DNA of 36,483 nucleotides from Curtobacterium sp. Leaf261 (lineage in GTDB: Bacteria > Actinomycetota > Actinomycetes > Actinomycetales > Microbacteriaceae): positions 115,536-152,018 of the forward strand of contig NZ_LMMJ01000011.1 of the NCBI RefSeq assembly GCF_001422205.1. Reading direction: 5' to 3'. The position numbers and the translations under genes were made by a program. The notes under the pieces are model-generated. The model ran no database searches. It had not been told where the DNA came from and worked only from the letters and a program-made list of their open reading frames with translations. Positions 16,199-23,083 of the stretch are shown in pieces (within the stretch, counting starts at the first letter, position 1; the number at the start of each line of letters is the position of its first letter).

Positions 16199-17161
16199 AT
16201 GACCGACGCCGCCCAGCCGCTCCGCACGCAGCAGGCGCTCCGTGCCGCGCAGCTCTACTACCTCCAGGACCTGACGATGGAGGCGATCGCGGACGAGCTC
16301 GCGACCTCGCGCTCGTCGGTGTCGCGCCTGCTCAAGTACGCGCGGGACACCGGTCTCGTCGACATCCAGATCCGCTCCCCGATGGACCAGGCGGCAGCGC
16401 TCAGCCGGACGCTGCGCGGGCGGTTCGGGGTGCACGCGCACGTCGTCCCCGTCCCGGACCACACGAGCGACGTCGACCGACTCGAACGGGTCGCGCTGTC
16501 CGCCGCCAGGATCCTCACCCAGTACGTCGAGTCGAACACGGTCTTCGGGATCTCCTGGGGCTCGACGGTGAGCGCGGTGAGCCGCTACCTCGTCCCGAAG
16601 GCCACCCACGGCTCGACGATCGTCCAGGTGAACGGCGCCGCGAACACCAGGACCACGGGCATCGTGTACACCAGCGAGATCCTCCGGCGTTTCGGCGACG
16701 CCTACGGGGCCGTCGTCCAGCAGTTCCCGGTGCCGGCGTTCTTCGACGAGGCCGCGACGAAGGAGGCGCTCTTCCGTGAGCGGAGCATCCGACGGGTGCT
16801 CGACCTGCACGAGCGGATGGACGTCGTGCTGTTCGGGGTCGGGTCGCCGGAGGCCCTCGTGCCGAGCCATGTGTACTCCGGCGGGTACCTCGACCCCGCT
16901 GACCGTGCGGAGCTCGTCCGCGAGCAGGTCGTCGGCGACGTCTCGACGGTGTTCTACCGCGCGGACGGCTCGTGGAAGGACATCGGGGTGAACGCCCGTG
17001 CTGGCGCTCCGGACCTCGACACGATCAAACGGACGCCCCGGCGGATCTGTGTCGTCGCCGGGCGCTCGAAGGTGACGAGCCTGCTCGGTGCGCTCGCCGC
17101 GGGACTCGTCACCGACCTGATCATCGACGAGAGTGCGGGGCAGGCGCTCCTCGAGGGATGA
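16199..17161 (+). CDS. SorC/DeoR-type sugar-binding transcriptional regulator (320 aa)
   Basis: The N-terminus is a helix-turn-helix (LRAAQLYYLQDLTMEAIADELATSRSSVSRLL, residues about 14-45, AEIA-like spacing) followed by ARDTGLVDIQIRSP. Residues about 60-315 form the SorC sugar-phosphate-binding domain, with SNTVFGISWGSTVSAV, VNGAANTRTT and DVVLFGVGSP. SorC-family proteins (CggR, DeoR-like) bind phosphorylated sugars and work as tetramers. Divergence from glpD with two matched operators points to control of glycerol-3-phosphate use, with G3P or a related phosphate as effector; this is inference. The ATG has GGAAGG 11 nt upstream. Confidence 0.9.
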   Translation: MTDAAQPLRTQQALRAAQLYYLQDLTMEAIADELATSRSSVSRLLKYARDTGLVDIQIRSPMDQAAALSRTLRGRFGVHAHVVPVPDHTSDVDRLERVALSAARILTQYVESNTVFGISWGSTVSAVSRYLVPKATHGSTIVQVNGAANTRTTGIVYTSEILRRFGDAYGAVVQQFPVPAFFDEAATKEALFRERSIRRVLDLHERMDVVLFGVGSPEALVPSHVYSGGYLDPADRAELVREQVVGDVSTVFYRADGSWKDIGVNARAGAPDLDTIKRTPRRICVVAGRSKVTSLLGALAAGLVTDLIIDESAGQALLEG

Positions 17162-17189
17162 TCAGACCCCGGATGTCGGTGGTCCTGCG

Positions 17190-17195
17190 TAGATT
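17190..17195 (+). promoter_or_regulatory. -10 box for leaderless AraC gene
   Basis: TAGATT ends 7 bp before the ATG at 17203; no ribosome-binding site is present. Confidence 0.55.
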
Positions 17196-17202
17196 CAGAC
17201 GC

Positions 17203-18201
17203 ATGAGCTTGACCACTCCTGTGCGCGAAGACCACGCGGTGCGCGACGACCGGTACGTGCGTCGTGTCTCGGGCACGGACATCGACGCAGCGACGGCGTT
17301 CTTCCGCTCCGGGTACGCCATCCGGGACCCCGACGTCACCCCGACGGACGCCGCGTTCTCGTGGGAGCACGCGGCGATCGGCGGTGCGGACATGTCGCTC
17401 CGGACGACCAGGTTCCTCGCAGGACTCCGTGGCACGACGAAGAACGAGGACGAGTTCATCGTCCTGTGGAACCGCGCCGGACGGACCGTCCTGACGATCG
17501 AGGAGCGTGAGGTCGAGCTCCCCGCCGGAACCCCGATCGTCCTCCCGATGGACCGGTCGTTCGAGCTGCACCACACGAACATCGTCCAGAGCCTCGTGCA
17601 CCTCAACCGGCGGTTCGTCGAGTCCCTCGCCGCGACGAGCGACGACCCGGAGGGCACGCGCCTCGCATTCGACCCGTTCCGCGCGCTGACCCCGGAGGCA
17701 CTCGCGTCGTGGCGTGCCGTCGTCCGCCGCATCTCGCCGCGCTTCCTCGACCTGCAGGCACCACCGGACGCGATCGCCCGTCGTGCGATGGCCGACGCCG
17801 TGGCGTCCGCACTCCTGTCGACGTTCCCGCAGCGGAGCGGGCTGCATGTGCCGGAGGGGCGCCTCGGCCCGGAGATCGACCGGGTCCGGCGGGCCATCGA
17901 CTTCGTGCACGCGAACGCCCACCTGCCGATCGGCACGACCGAGATCTCCGCGGCGGCCGACCTCAGCCCGCGTGGCCTGCAGCAGAGCTTCCGCCGACAC
18001 CTCGACACGACGCCCGGGGCGCTCCTCCGGTCGGTCCGTCTCGACGCGGTGCACCGGGAACTCACGGCGGCTGAGGGCGGGTCGACGACGGTGGCCGACG
18101 TCGCCAGGGCGTGGGGCTTCGCACACCTCGGACGCTTCTCCGCCGCCTACCGTTCGCGTTTCGGACGACTGCCGAACGAGACGCTCCGAGCACGACCGTG
18201 A
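17203..18201 (+). CDS. AraC-family transcriptional regulator (332 aa)
   Basis: The N-terminal half resembles the AraC-binding-like (cupin) domain of the XylS/FeaR type, with VLWNRAGRTVLTIEEREVELPAGTPIVLP. The C-terminal 105 residues carry two helix-turn-helix units: LPIGTTEISAAADLSPRGLQQSF and VADVARAWGFAHLGRFSAAYRSRFGRLPNETLR. It starts at a leaderless ATG, 41 bp after the SorC stop. Its stop overlaps the GTG of the FAD oxidase gene (GTGA), so regulator and enzyme are made together, suggesting that it senses a substrate or product of that oxidase, perhaps a 2-hydroxyacid. Confidence 0.88.
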   Translation: MSLTTPVREDHAVRDDRYVRRVSGTDIDAATAFFRSGYAIRDPDVTPTDAAFSWEHAAIGGADMSLRTTRFLAGLRGTTKNEDEFIVLWNRAGRTVLTIEEREVELPAGTPIVLPMDRSFELHHTNIVQSLVHLNRRFVESLAATSDDPEGTRLAFDPFRALTPEALASWRAVVRRISPRFLDLQAPPDAIARRAMADAVASALLSTFPQRSGLHVPEGRLGPEIDRVRRAIDFVHANAHLPIGTTEISAAADLSPRGLQQSFRRHLDTTPGALLRSVRLDAVHRELTAAEGGSTTVADVARAWGFAHLGRFSAAYRSRFGRLPNETLRARP

Positions 18202-19643
18202 CGGCGGCCGGGCCCGCGGCGCCGGGGGTTCCCGGGGCTCCGGCCTCATCGCGGGTCGTGGACAGGCTCCGTGCCGCGCTCGAGGACCCCTCGGGCATCG
18301 TCGTGTCGACCGCAGCAGGGGTCCTCGACGCGGCCCGCACCGACAAGTCCGGCTGGATCGTGCCCGGCGTGCCGATCGCCGTCGTCGAGGCCCGGAGCGT
18401 CGCCGACGTCCAGGCCACCCTCCGCGTGTGCTCGGAGCTCGGGGTCGCGGTGGTGCCGCGGGGCGCGGGGACCGGACTGGCCGGCGGGGCGAACGGCACC
18501 GGCGGCTCGGTCGTCCTGAGCGTCGCACGCATGGACCGCGTGCTCGAGGTCAACGTCGAGGACGAACTCGCCGTCGTCGAACCCGGGGTGATCAACGCCG
18601 ACCTGAACACCGTCCTCGAACCGACGGGTCTCCGCTTCGCGCCGGACCCCGCGAGCCGGGCGATCTCGAGCATCGGCGGCAACATCGCCACGAACGCCGG
18701 CGGGCTCCTCTGCATCAAGTACGGCGTCACGCGCGACGCGGTGCTCGGCCTCGACGTCGTCCTCGCCGACGGACGTCTCATCCGGACCGGCCGCCGGACC
18801 GTCAAGGGCGTCACCGGGTACGACCTGACGGCGCTCATGGTCGGGTCCGAGGGCACCCTCGGCGTGATCGTCGGCGCGACCGTCAAGCTCGTGCCGATCC
18901 CGCCCGGGACGCCCTCGACGCTCGGAGCGGTGTTCCCCGATGTCCGATCGGCCGCGTCGGCCGCCGCGGCGATCACGGCCTCGCGGACGAGGCCCTCGAT
19001 CATGGAGCTCCTCGACGCCGAGGCGCTCGAGGCCATCGCGGCGCTCCTCGGGCCGGAGGTGCTCAGCGCGACCATGGGTGCCGCGGTCACGGGCGGAGCG
19101 TTCCTCCTCGTGCAGTTCGACGGCCCGACCGCGGGTGCCGACGCCCACGCGGCCGGCGCGCGCCTCCAGGCCGCCGGAGGCACCGTGCGCGTGGCGGGTT
19201 CCGTCGAGGAGAGCGACCAGCTGCTCACGATCCGCCGGTCGTTCCACCGCGCGATGGAGGTCCGCGGCCGTGTCCTCATCGAGGACGTCGCGGTCCCACG
19301 GTCGCGCCTCGCCGACATGTTCGACGCCACCGAGCGCATCGGCGCGGAGCACGGGGTCCCGATCCCGACGGTCGCGCACGCCGGCGACGGCAACCTGCAC
19401 CCGAACTTCGTGTTCGACGATGACGGCACCGGCGTGCCGGAGCGGGTCTGGGCCGCCGCGGACGCGATGTTCCGCGAGGCGATCGCCCTCGGCGGCACGC
19501 TCACCGGAGAGCACGGCGTCGGGGTGCTGAAGCGCCGCTGGCTCCGGGACGAACTCGGGGACGACTCGTACGCGTTGCAACAGGGGATCCGCGCGGTGTT
19601 CGACCCGGCCGGCACCCTCAACCCCGGCAAGGTCTTCGACTGA
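18198..19643 (+). CDS. FAD-linked oxidase, GlcD / D-2-hydroxyacid dehydrogenase type (481 aa)
   Basis: FAD-binding PCMH domain: VPRGAGTGLAGGANGTGG is the pyrophosphate loop, followed by SSIGGNIATNAGG and GYDLTALMVGSEGTLGVIV. The FAD-oxidase C domain has HAGDGNLHPNF and ends with GEHGVGVLKRRWL and FDPAGTLNPGKVFD, the signature of glycolate and D-lactate dehydrogenases. Length is normal. It lacks the GlcE/GlcF partners nearby, so it may use a quinone or ETF directly. I chose the GTG at 18198 because it overlaps the AraC stop by four bases and lies just before the first conserved block. Substrate uncertain: glycolate, D-lactate or 2-hydroxyglutarate. Confidence 0.88.
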   Translation: MTAAGPAAPGVPGAPASSRVVDRLRAALEDPSGIVVSTAAGVLDAARTDKSGWIVPGVPIAVVEARSVADVQATLRVCSELGVAVVPRGAGTGLAGGANGTGGSVVLSVARMDRVLEVNVEDELAVVEPGVINADLNTVLEPTGLRFAPDPASRAISSIGGNIATNAGGLLCIKYGVTRDAVLGLDVVLADGRLIRTGRRTVKGVTGYDLTALMVGSEGTLGVIVGATVKLVPIPPGTPSTLGAVFPDVRSAASAAAAITASRTRPSIMELLDAEALEAIAALLGPEVLSATMGAAVTGGAFLLVQFDGPTAGADAHAAGARLQAAGGTVRVAGSVEESDQLLTIRRSFHRAMEVRGRVLIEDVAVPRSRLADMFDATERIGAEHGVPIPTVAHAGDGNLHPNFVFDDDGTGVPERVWAAADAMFREAIALGGTLTGEHGVGVLKRRWLRDELGDDSYALQQGIRAVFDPAGTLNPGKVFD

Positions 19644-19676
19644 CGCGTCGACGGCGCCGGATGGCGGCCGCCGATC

Positions 19677-19709
19677 GTTCGGCGTGGAGCGGTCGAATCC
19701 GCGCCGAAC
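19677..19709 (+). terminator. Hairpin 1 after the FAD oxidase
   Basis: GTTCGGCG (19677-19684) pairs perfectly with CGCCGAAC (19702-19709) around a 17-nt loop, 34 bp past the stop. It abuts hairpin 2 and shares one base with it. Confidence 0.5.
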
Positions 19710-19754
19710 CGAATCCTGCCGCACGGAGCGGGTTCTGAGCGGCAGAAGATTCGG
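19709..19754 (+). promoter_or_regulatory. Hairpin 2 upstream of ald
   Basis: CCGAATC (19709-19715) with GATTCGG (19748-19754) and TGCCGC (19717-19722) with GCGGCA (19739-19744) form a two-step stem 85 bp before the ald start. It may be a terminator of the upstream unit, or an operator or leader for ald; the sequence does not decide. Confidence 0.5.
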
Positions 19755-19838
19755 GAGCCGACTCGCTGACCGGAACATGTGGATGAATGACAGGGCGCCG
19801 CGGTGTCGCCGCGACCGCCCACGTCTCGAGGAGTCCAG

Positions 19839-20939
19839 ATGTTGATCGGCGTCCCCACCGAAGTGAAGAACAACGAGTTCCGCGTCGCGGCCACCCCGGC
19901 CGGCGTCGCGGAGTTCGTGCTGCACGGCCACACCGTGCTCGTGCAGACCGGAGCCGGGCTCGGATCGGCGTTCCACGACGACGAGTACACGGCCGCCGGT
20001 GCCACGATCGTGCCGACCGCAGACGAGGTCTGGGCGCGCGCGGACATGATCGTCAAGGTCAAGGAGCCCGTGTCGAGCGAGTACCCGCTCATCCGCCCCG
20101 GCCAGGTGCTCTTCACCTACCTGCACCTCGCCGCGGACCGGCCGCTCACCACGGCGCTCATGGAGTCCGGGGCGACGGCGATCGCCTACGAGACGGTGCA
20201 GCTCCCGGACCGCTCGCTGCCCCTGCTGTCGCCGATGTCCGAGATCGCCGGTCGGCTCTCGGCGCAGGTCGGCGCGAACCAGCTCATGAAGACCAACGGC
20301 GGCCGCGGTCTCCTGCTCGGCGGCGTGCCCGGCACCCCGAAGGGCCGCGTCGTGGTCATCGGTGGCGGTGTCGCGGGGGAGCACGCTGCGGAGATGGCAC
20401 TCGGCCTCGGCGCGGAGGTCACCGTCATCGACATCTCGCTCCCGCGGCTCCGGGCGCTCGACGCCCGGTTCGACGGTCGTGTCACGACGCTGCGGTCGTC
20501 CTCGTACACGATCGCCGAGGCGCTGCGCACCGCTGACCTCGTGATCGGCTCGGTGCTCATCCCCGGAGCCGCCGCCCCGAAGCTCGTCACCGACGCGATG
20601 GTCGCGGACATGCGCCCCGGGTCGGTGCTCGTCGACATCGCGATCGATCAGGGCGGGTGCTTCGAGGGCTCGCGGCCGACCACGCACGACGACCCCACGT
20701 ACGCGGTGCACGACACGGTCTACTACTCGGTGGCGAACATGCCGGGAGCGGTGCCGCGGACGAGCACCATCTCGCTGACGAACGCGACCCTGCCGTACGC
20801 GCTGGCGATCGCCGGCAAGGGGTGGGCGCAGGCGCTGTCCGACGATGCCGCACTCGCCGCGGGGCTGAACGTCCACGAGGGGCGCGTCGTCAACGCGGCC
20901 GTCGCCGCCGCGCACGGCCTGGAGTCGGCCACGGTCTGA
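19839..20939 (+). CDS. ald: Alanine dehydrogenase (366 aa)
   Basis: NAD-dependent interconversion of L-alanine and pyruvate plus ammonia, used for alanine catabolism and for NADH disposal under low oxygen. Key residues match the Mycobacterium tuberculosis enzyme: Lys75 in IVKVKEP and His96 in YLHLA, plus the Rossmann loop [22 protein letters not shown] near residue 170 and DIAIDQGGC. Length is slightly short of the usual 371. The ATG at 19839 follows CGAGGAG by 5 nt; an in-frame start at 19803 is less likely. A 195-bp upstream gap with two hairpins may hold its control region, and a strong terminator follows. Confidence 0.95.
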   Translation: MLIGVPTEVKNNEFRVAATPAGVAEFVLHGHTVLVQTGAGLGSAFHDDEYTAAGATIVPTADEVWARADMIVKVKEPVSSEYPLIRPGQVLFTYLHLAADRPLTTALMESGATAIAYETVQLPDRSLPLLSPMSEIAGRLSAQVGANQLMKTNGGRGLLLGGVPGTPKGRVVVIGGGVAGEHAAEMALGLGAEVTVIDISLPRLRALDARFDGRVTTLRSSSYTIAEALRTADLVIGSVLIPGAAAPKLVTDAMVADMRPGSVLVDIAIDQGGCFEGSRPTTHDDPTYAVHDTVYYSVANMPGAVPRTSTISLTNATLPYALAIAGKGWAQALSDDAALAAGLNVHEGRVVNAAVAAAHGLESATV

Positions 20940-20968
20940 CCCGCCCCGTCCGCACGACACCAGGTTGG

Positions 20969-21004
20969 CCGCGTCGCGCAGAGGTATTTCCCTGCGCGGC
21001 GCGG
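20969..21004 (+). terminator. Strong hairpin terminator after ald
   Basis: CCGCGTCGCGCAG (20969-20981) pairs with CTGCGCGGCGCGG (20992-21004), 13 bp with one G-U, loop AGGTATTTCC, 29 nt past the stop. Confidence 0.7.
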
Positions 21005-21033
21005 GCACGGTGGCGTTGTGCGGGACCAGCCGA

Positions 21034-21083
21034 CGGACGGACTGGAGGGCCGGTGCGGGGCCGGCCCGTCCCTCCCGGCCGTC
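21034..21083. repeat. Dispersed palindrome family, copy C (degenerate)
   Basis: Left arm GACGGACTGGAGGGCCGGTGC (shown at 21034-21054) and right arm at about 21063-21083 pair at 16 of 21 positions. It lies between convergent ald and the TspO-like gene. Confidence 0.65.
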
Positions 21084-21101
21084 AGGTGGTCACCGGGCCG
21101 A

Positions 21102-21926
21102 TCAGGCGGTCGCGACCGTCTCGCTGCGCCGCGACCCGGTGCGCACGGTCGCGACCCGGACGCCGAGCGTCACGACCGCGACGACCGCGGTCGCGACGAT
21201 CGCGGTCACCGCGGTCGGCACGGACACGAGCGGCCCGTCGAGCCGCGCGACGGCCACCCACGCGAGACCCCAGCCGAGCGAGAGCATCGGCGCGATCCGC
21301 CCGCGGCCGGTCACGGCGAGGAGCAGCCCCACGGCGCCCGCCACACCGGCGACGACGGAACCCCAGGCGTCCTGGCCGAGGCCGAACCCGCGGAAACCGT
21401 CGGCGCTCAGGACGGCGGCGATGTTCGCGGCGGTCGCGATGCACACCCAGCCGAGGTAGAGACCGAACGAGCCGTCCGTGACCACCGCCTCGACCGCGCC
21501 CGACGAGCGGGTCCTCCGGAGGATGACGAACGTCCAGGCGAGGACGCCGAGGAGCGCGACGATGACGATCCAGCTCAGCTGCAGGAGCCCCGCCTGGACG
21601 GAGAGGATCCACGCGGCGTTGAGCAGGAGCGAGAGCGTGACCGGGATCCCGAGTCGATCGTGACGTGCCTCGATCTCCGGGTCCTTGCGGTGCGGGAGGA
21701 ACTGCCAGACCGCGAACGCGATGAGCCCCACGTAGATGACGCTCCAGATCGCGAACGCCGGACCGGCCGGGGCGATCGCGGTCGAGGATGCGGAGAGCGC
21801 ACCACCCGCGGCGTCCTGGATGGGCGTCCCACCGGCCGCTCCGGAACCGATGAAGGACCCGACGACGGCCACGACGGCACTCGCCGCGATGACGACCTTG
21901 CGGACGATCCCACTGAACCACGACAT
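21102..21926 (-). CDS. Tryptophan-rich sensory protein, TspO/MBR-like (274 aa)
   Basis: About seven hydrophobic segments: VVIAASAVVAVVGSFIGSG near the N-terminus, then AFAIWSVIYVGLIAFAVWQF (a TspO-like TM1 with WxxIYxG), VTLSLLLNAAWILSV, SWIVIVALLGVLAWTFV, FGLYLGWVCIATAANIA, SVVAGVAGAVGLLLAVTG and two C-terminal helices. It is longer than bacterial TspO (about 155 aa), as in other actinobacterial members. TspO proteins bind porphyrins and other ligands and act in stress responses. The ATG at 21926 has GAAGGGA upstream. A 12-bp perfect palindrome 22 bp before the start suggests local control. The assignment rests on the helix pattern and the Trp motif. Confidence 0.75.
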   Translation of the reverse strand: MSWFSGIVRKVVIAASAVVAVVGSFIGSGAAGGTPIQDAAGGALSASSTAIAPAGPAFAIWSVIYVGLIAFAVWQFLPHRKDPEIEARHDRLGIPVTLSLLLNAAWILSVQAGLLQLSWIVIVALLGVLAWTFVILRRTRSSGAVEAVVTDGSFGLYLGWVCIATAANIAAVLSADGFRGFGLGQDAWGSVVAGVAGAVGLLLAVTGRGRIAPMLSLGWGLAWVAVARLDGPLVSVPTAVTAIVATAVVAVVTLGVRVATVRTGSRRSETVATA

Positions 21927-21947
21927 GAGTGCTGTCCCTTCGATTGA

Positions 21948-21959
21948 TCAGCATGCTGA
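21948..21959. promoter_or_regulatory. Palindromic operator TCAGCATGCTGA
   Basis: A perfect 12-bp inverted repeat in the TspO-like/corA gap, flanked by TTGA on one side. The form resembles MarR-type sites; the regulator is not in the window. Confidence 0.5.
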
Positions 21960-22014
21960 GGACTTCGACGCTACCCGCACCAGCGAGCCGCTGTCCGGGG
22001 TGTTCCCAGCCGCG

Positions 22015-22020
22015 TACGCT
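22015..22020 (+). promoter_or_regulatory. -10 box for corA
   Basis: TACGCT with start expected near 22027, leaving a leader of about 9 nt with GGAGGA before the ATG. Confidence 0.4.
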
Positions 22021-22035
22021 CCCCGTGGAGGATCC

Positions 22036-23019
22036 ATGCCCGTCAGCCTGAACACCGTCTACGTCGACCAGATCGCCCCCGTCCCCGCGTCGTCGCTCGA
22101 CGACACCGTGCGGATGGTGCGCGAGTCCGGCGCGAGCGCGTGCATCTGTCTCGATCAGCCGACCGCCGAGGAGCTCGGGGACCTCGCCGTCGCGTTCGAC
22201 CTGCATGAGCTCGCGATCGAGGACTCCGCACTCGGCCACCAGCGACCGAAGCTCGAGCGCTACGGCGACACGTTGTTCGCGGTGCTCAAGCCCGCGCTGT
22301 ACGTCGATGCGGACGAGGTCGTCGAGTTCGGCGAGGTGCACGCCTTCGTCGGTCCGCAGTTCTTCATCGCCGTCGTCAAGGCCGACCCGCGCGGCCCGAA
22401 CGCGATCCCGCGGGCGCTCACCAGGATGAGCGGCAAGCCCGGCCTCGTCAGCGCCGGCCCGCAGGCGCAGCTGTGGGCGCTCTTCGACTCGATCGTGGAC
22501 GGGTACCAGCCCGTCGCCGACGGACTCGAGGAGGACATCAACCAGATCGAGGACCAGCTGTTCTCCGGCGTCGCGAACACCTCGAAGCGGATCTACGAGC
22601 TGTTCGGCGAGGTCGTCGACTTCCAGCGCGCGACCCGGCCCCTCCGGCTCATGCTCGAGGCACTCCATCGCGGGGCGGACAAGTACCACATGCCGGTCGA
22701 GCTGCAGCGCCGGTTCCGCGACGTGCTCGACCACGTCATCCAGATCACCGACCGCGCGGACACCTTCCGCACGCTCCTGCAGAACGCCCTGACGGTCGAC
22801 GCGACCCTCGCGCAGCAGAAGCAGAACGACGACACGAAACGGATCTCCGGCTGGGCCGCGATCCTGTTCGCGCCGACGCTCATCGCCGCGATCTACGGGA
22901 TGAACTTCGACCACATGCCCGAGCTGCACTGGGCGCTCGGCTACCCGCTGTCGATCGTCCTGATGGTGGTGTTCGCCGCGGTGCTCTGGGTGGTGTTCAA
23001 GGCGAAGCGCTGGTTCTGA
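22036..23019 (+). CDS. corA: CorA-family magnesium/divalent cation transporter (327 aa)
   Basis: Pentameric inner-membrane Mg2+ (or Co2+/Ni2+) channel. The long N-terminal cytosolic domain (about 1-265) has the alpha/beta region and the long willow helices. Two C-terminal TM helices follow: SGWAAILFAPTLIAAIYGMNF, with the signature Gly288-Met289-Asn290, and YPLSIVLMVVFAAVLWVVFKAKRWF. The C-terminus is basic, as in CorA. Length is normal. The ATG has GTGGAGGA 5-9 nt upstream and a -10 box near 22015. Confidence 0.93.
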   Translation: MPVSLNTVYVDQIAPVPASSLDDTVRMVRESGASACICLDQPTAEELGDLAVAFDLHELAIEDSALGHQRPKLERYGDTLFAVLKPALYVDADEVVEFGEVHAFVGPQFFIAVVKADPRGPNAIPRALTRMSGKPGLVSAGPQAQLWALFDSIVDGYQPVADGLEEDINQIEDQLFSGVANTSKRIYELFGEVVDFQRATRPLRLMLEALHRGADKYHMPVELQRRFRDVLDHVIQITDRADTFRTLLQNALTVDATLAQQKQNDDTKRISGWAAILFAPTLIAAIYGMNFDHMPELHWALGYPLSIVLMVVFAAVLWVVFKAKRWF

Positions 23020-23036
23020 CCGGGACGACGTCCCGG
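23020..23036. terminator. Short perfect palindrome after corA
   Basis: CCGGGACG-A-CGTCCCGG starts one base after the stop. It may terminate corA or act as an operator for the alpha-galactosidase gene 47 bp further on. Confidence 0.45.
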
Positions 23037-23083
23037 ATCGAGCATGATGACATGACGACGACCACTCGACGGAGAGCAGATCG

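Noticed and set aside
18246..21008. 920-aa minus-strand ORF across the FAD oxidase and ald
   Set aside because: Low-complexity composition and antisense to two well-conserved enzymes.
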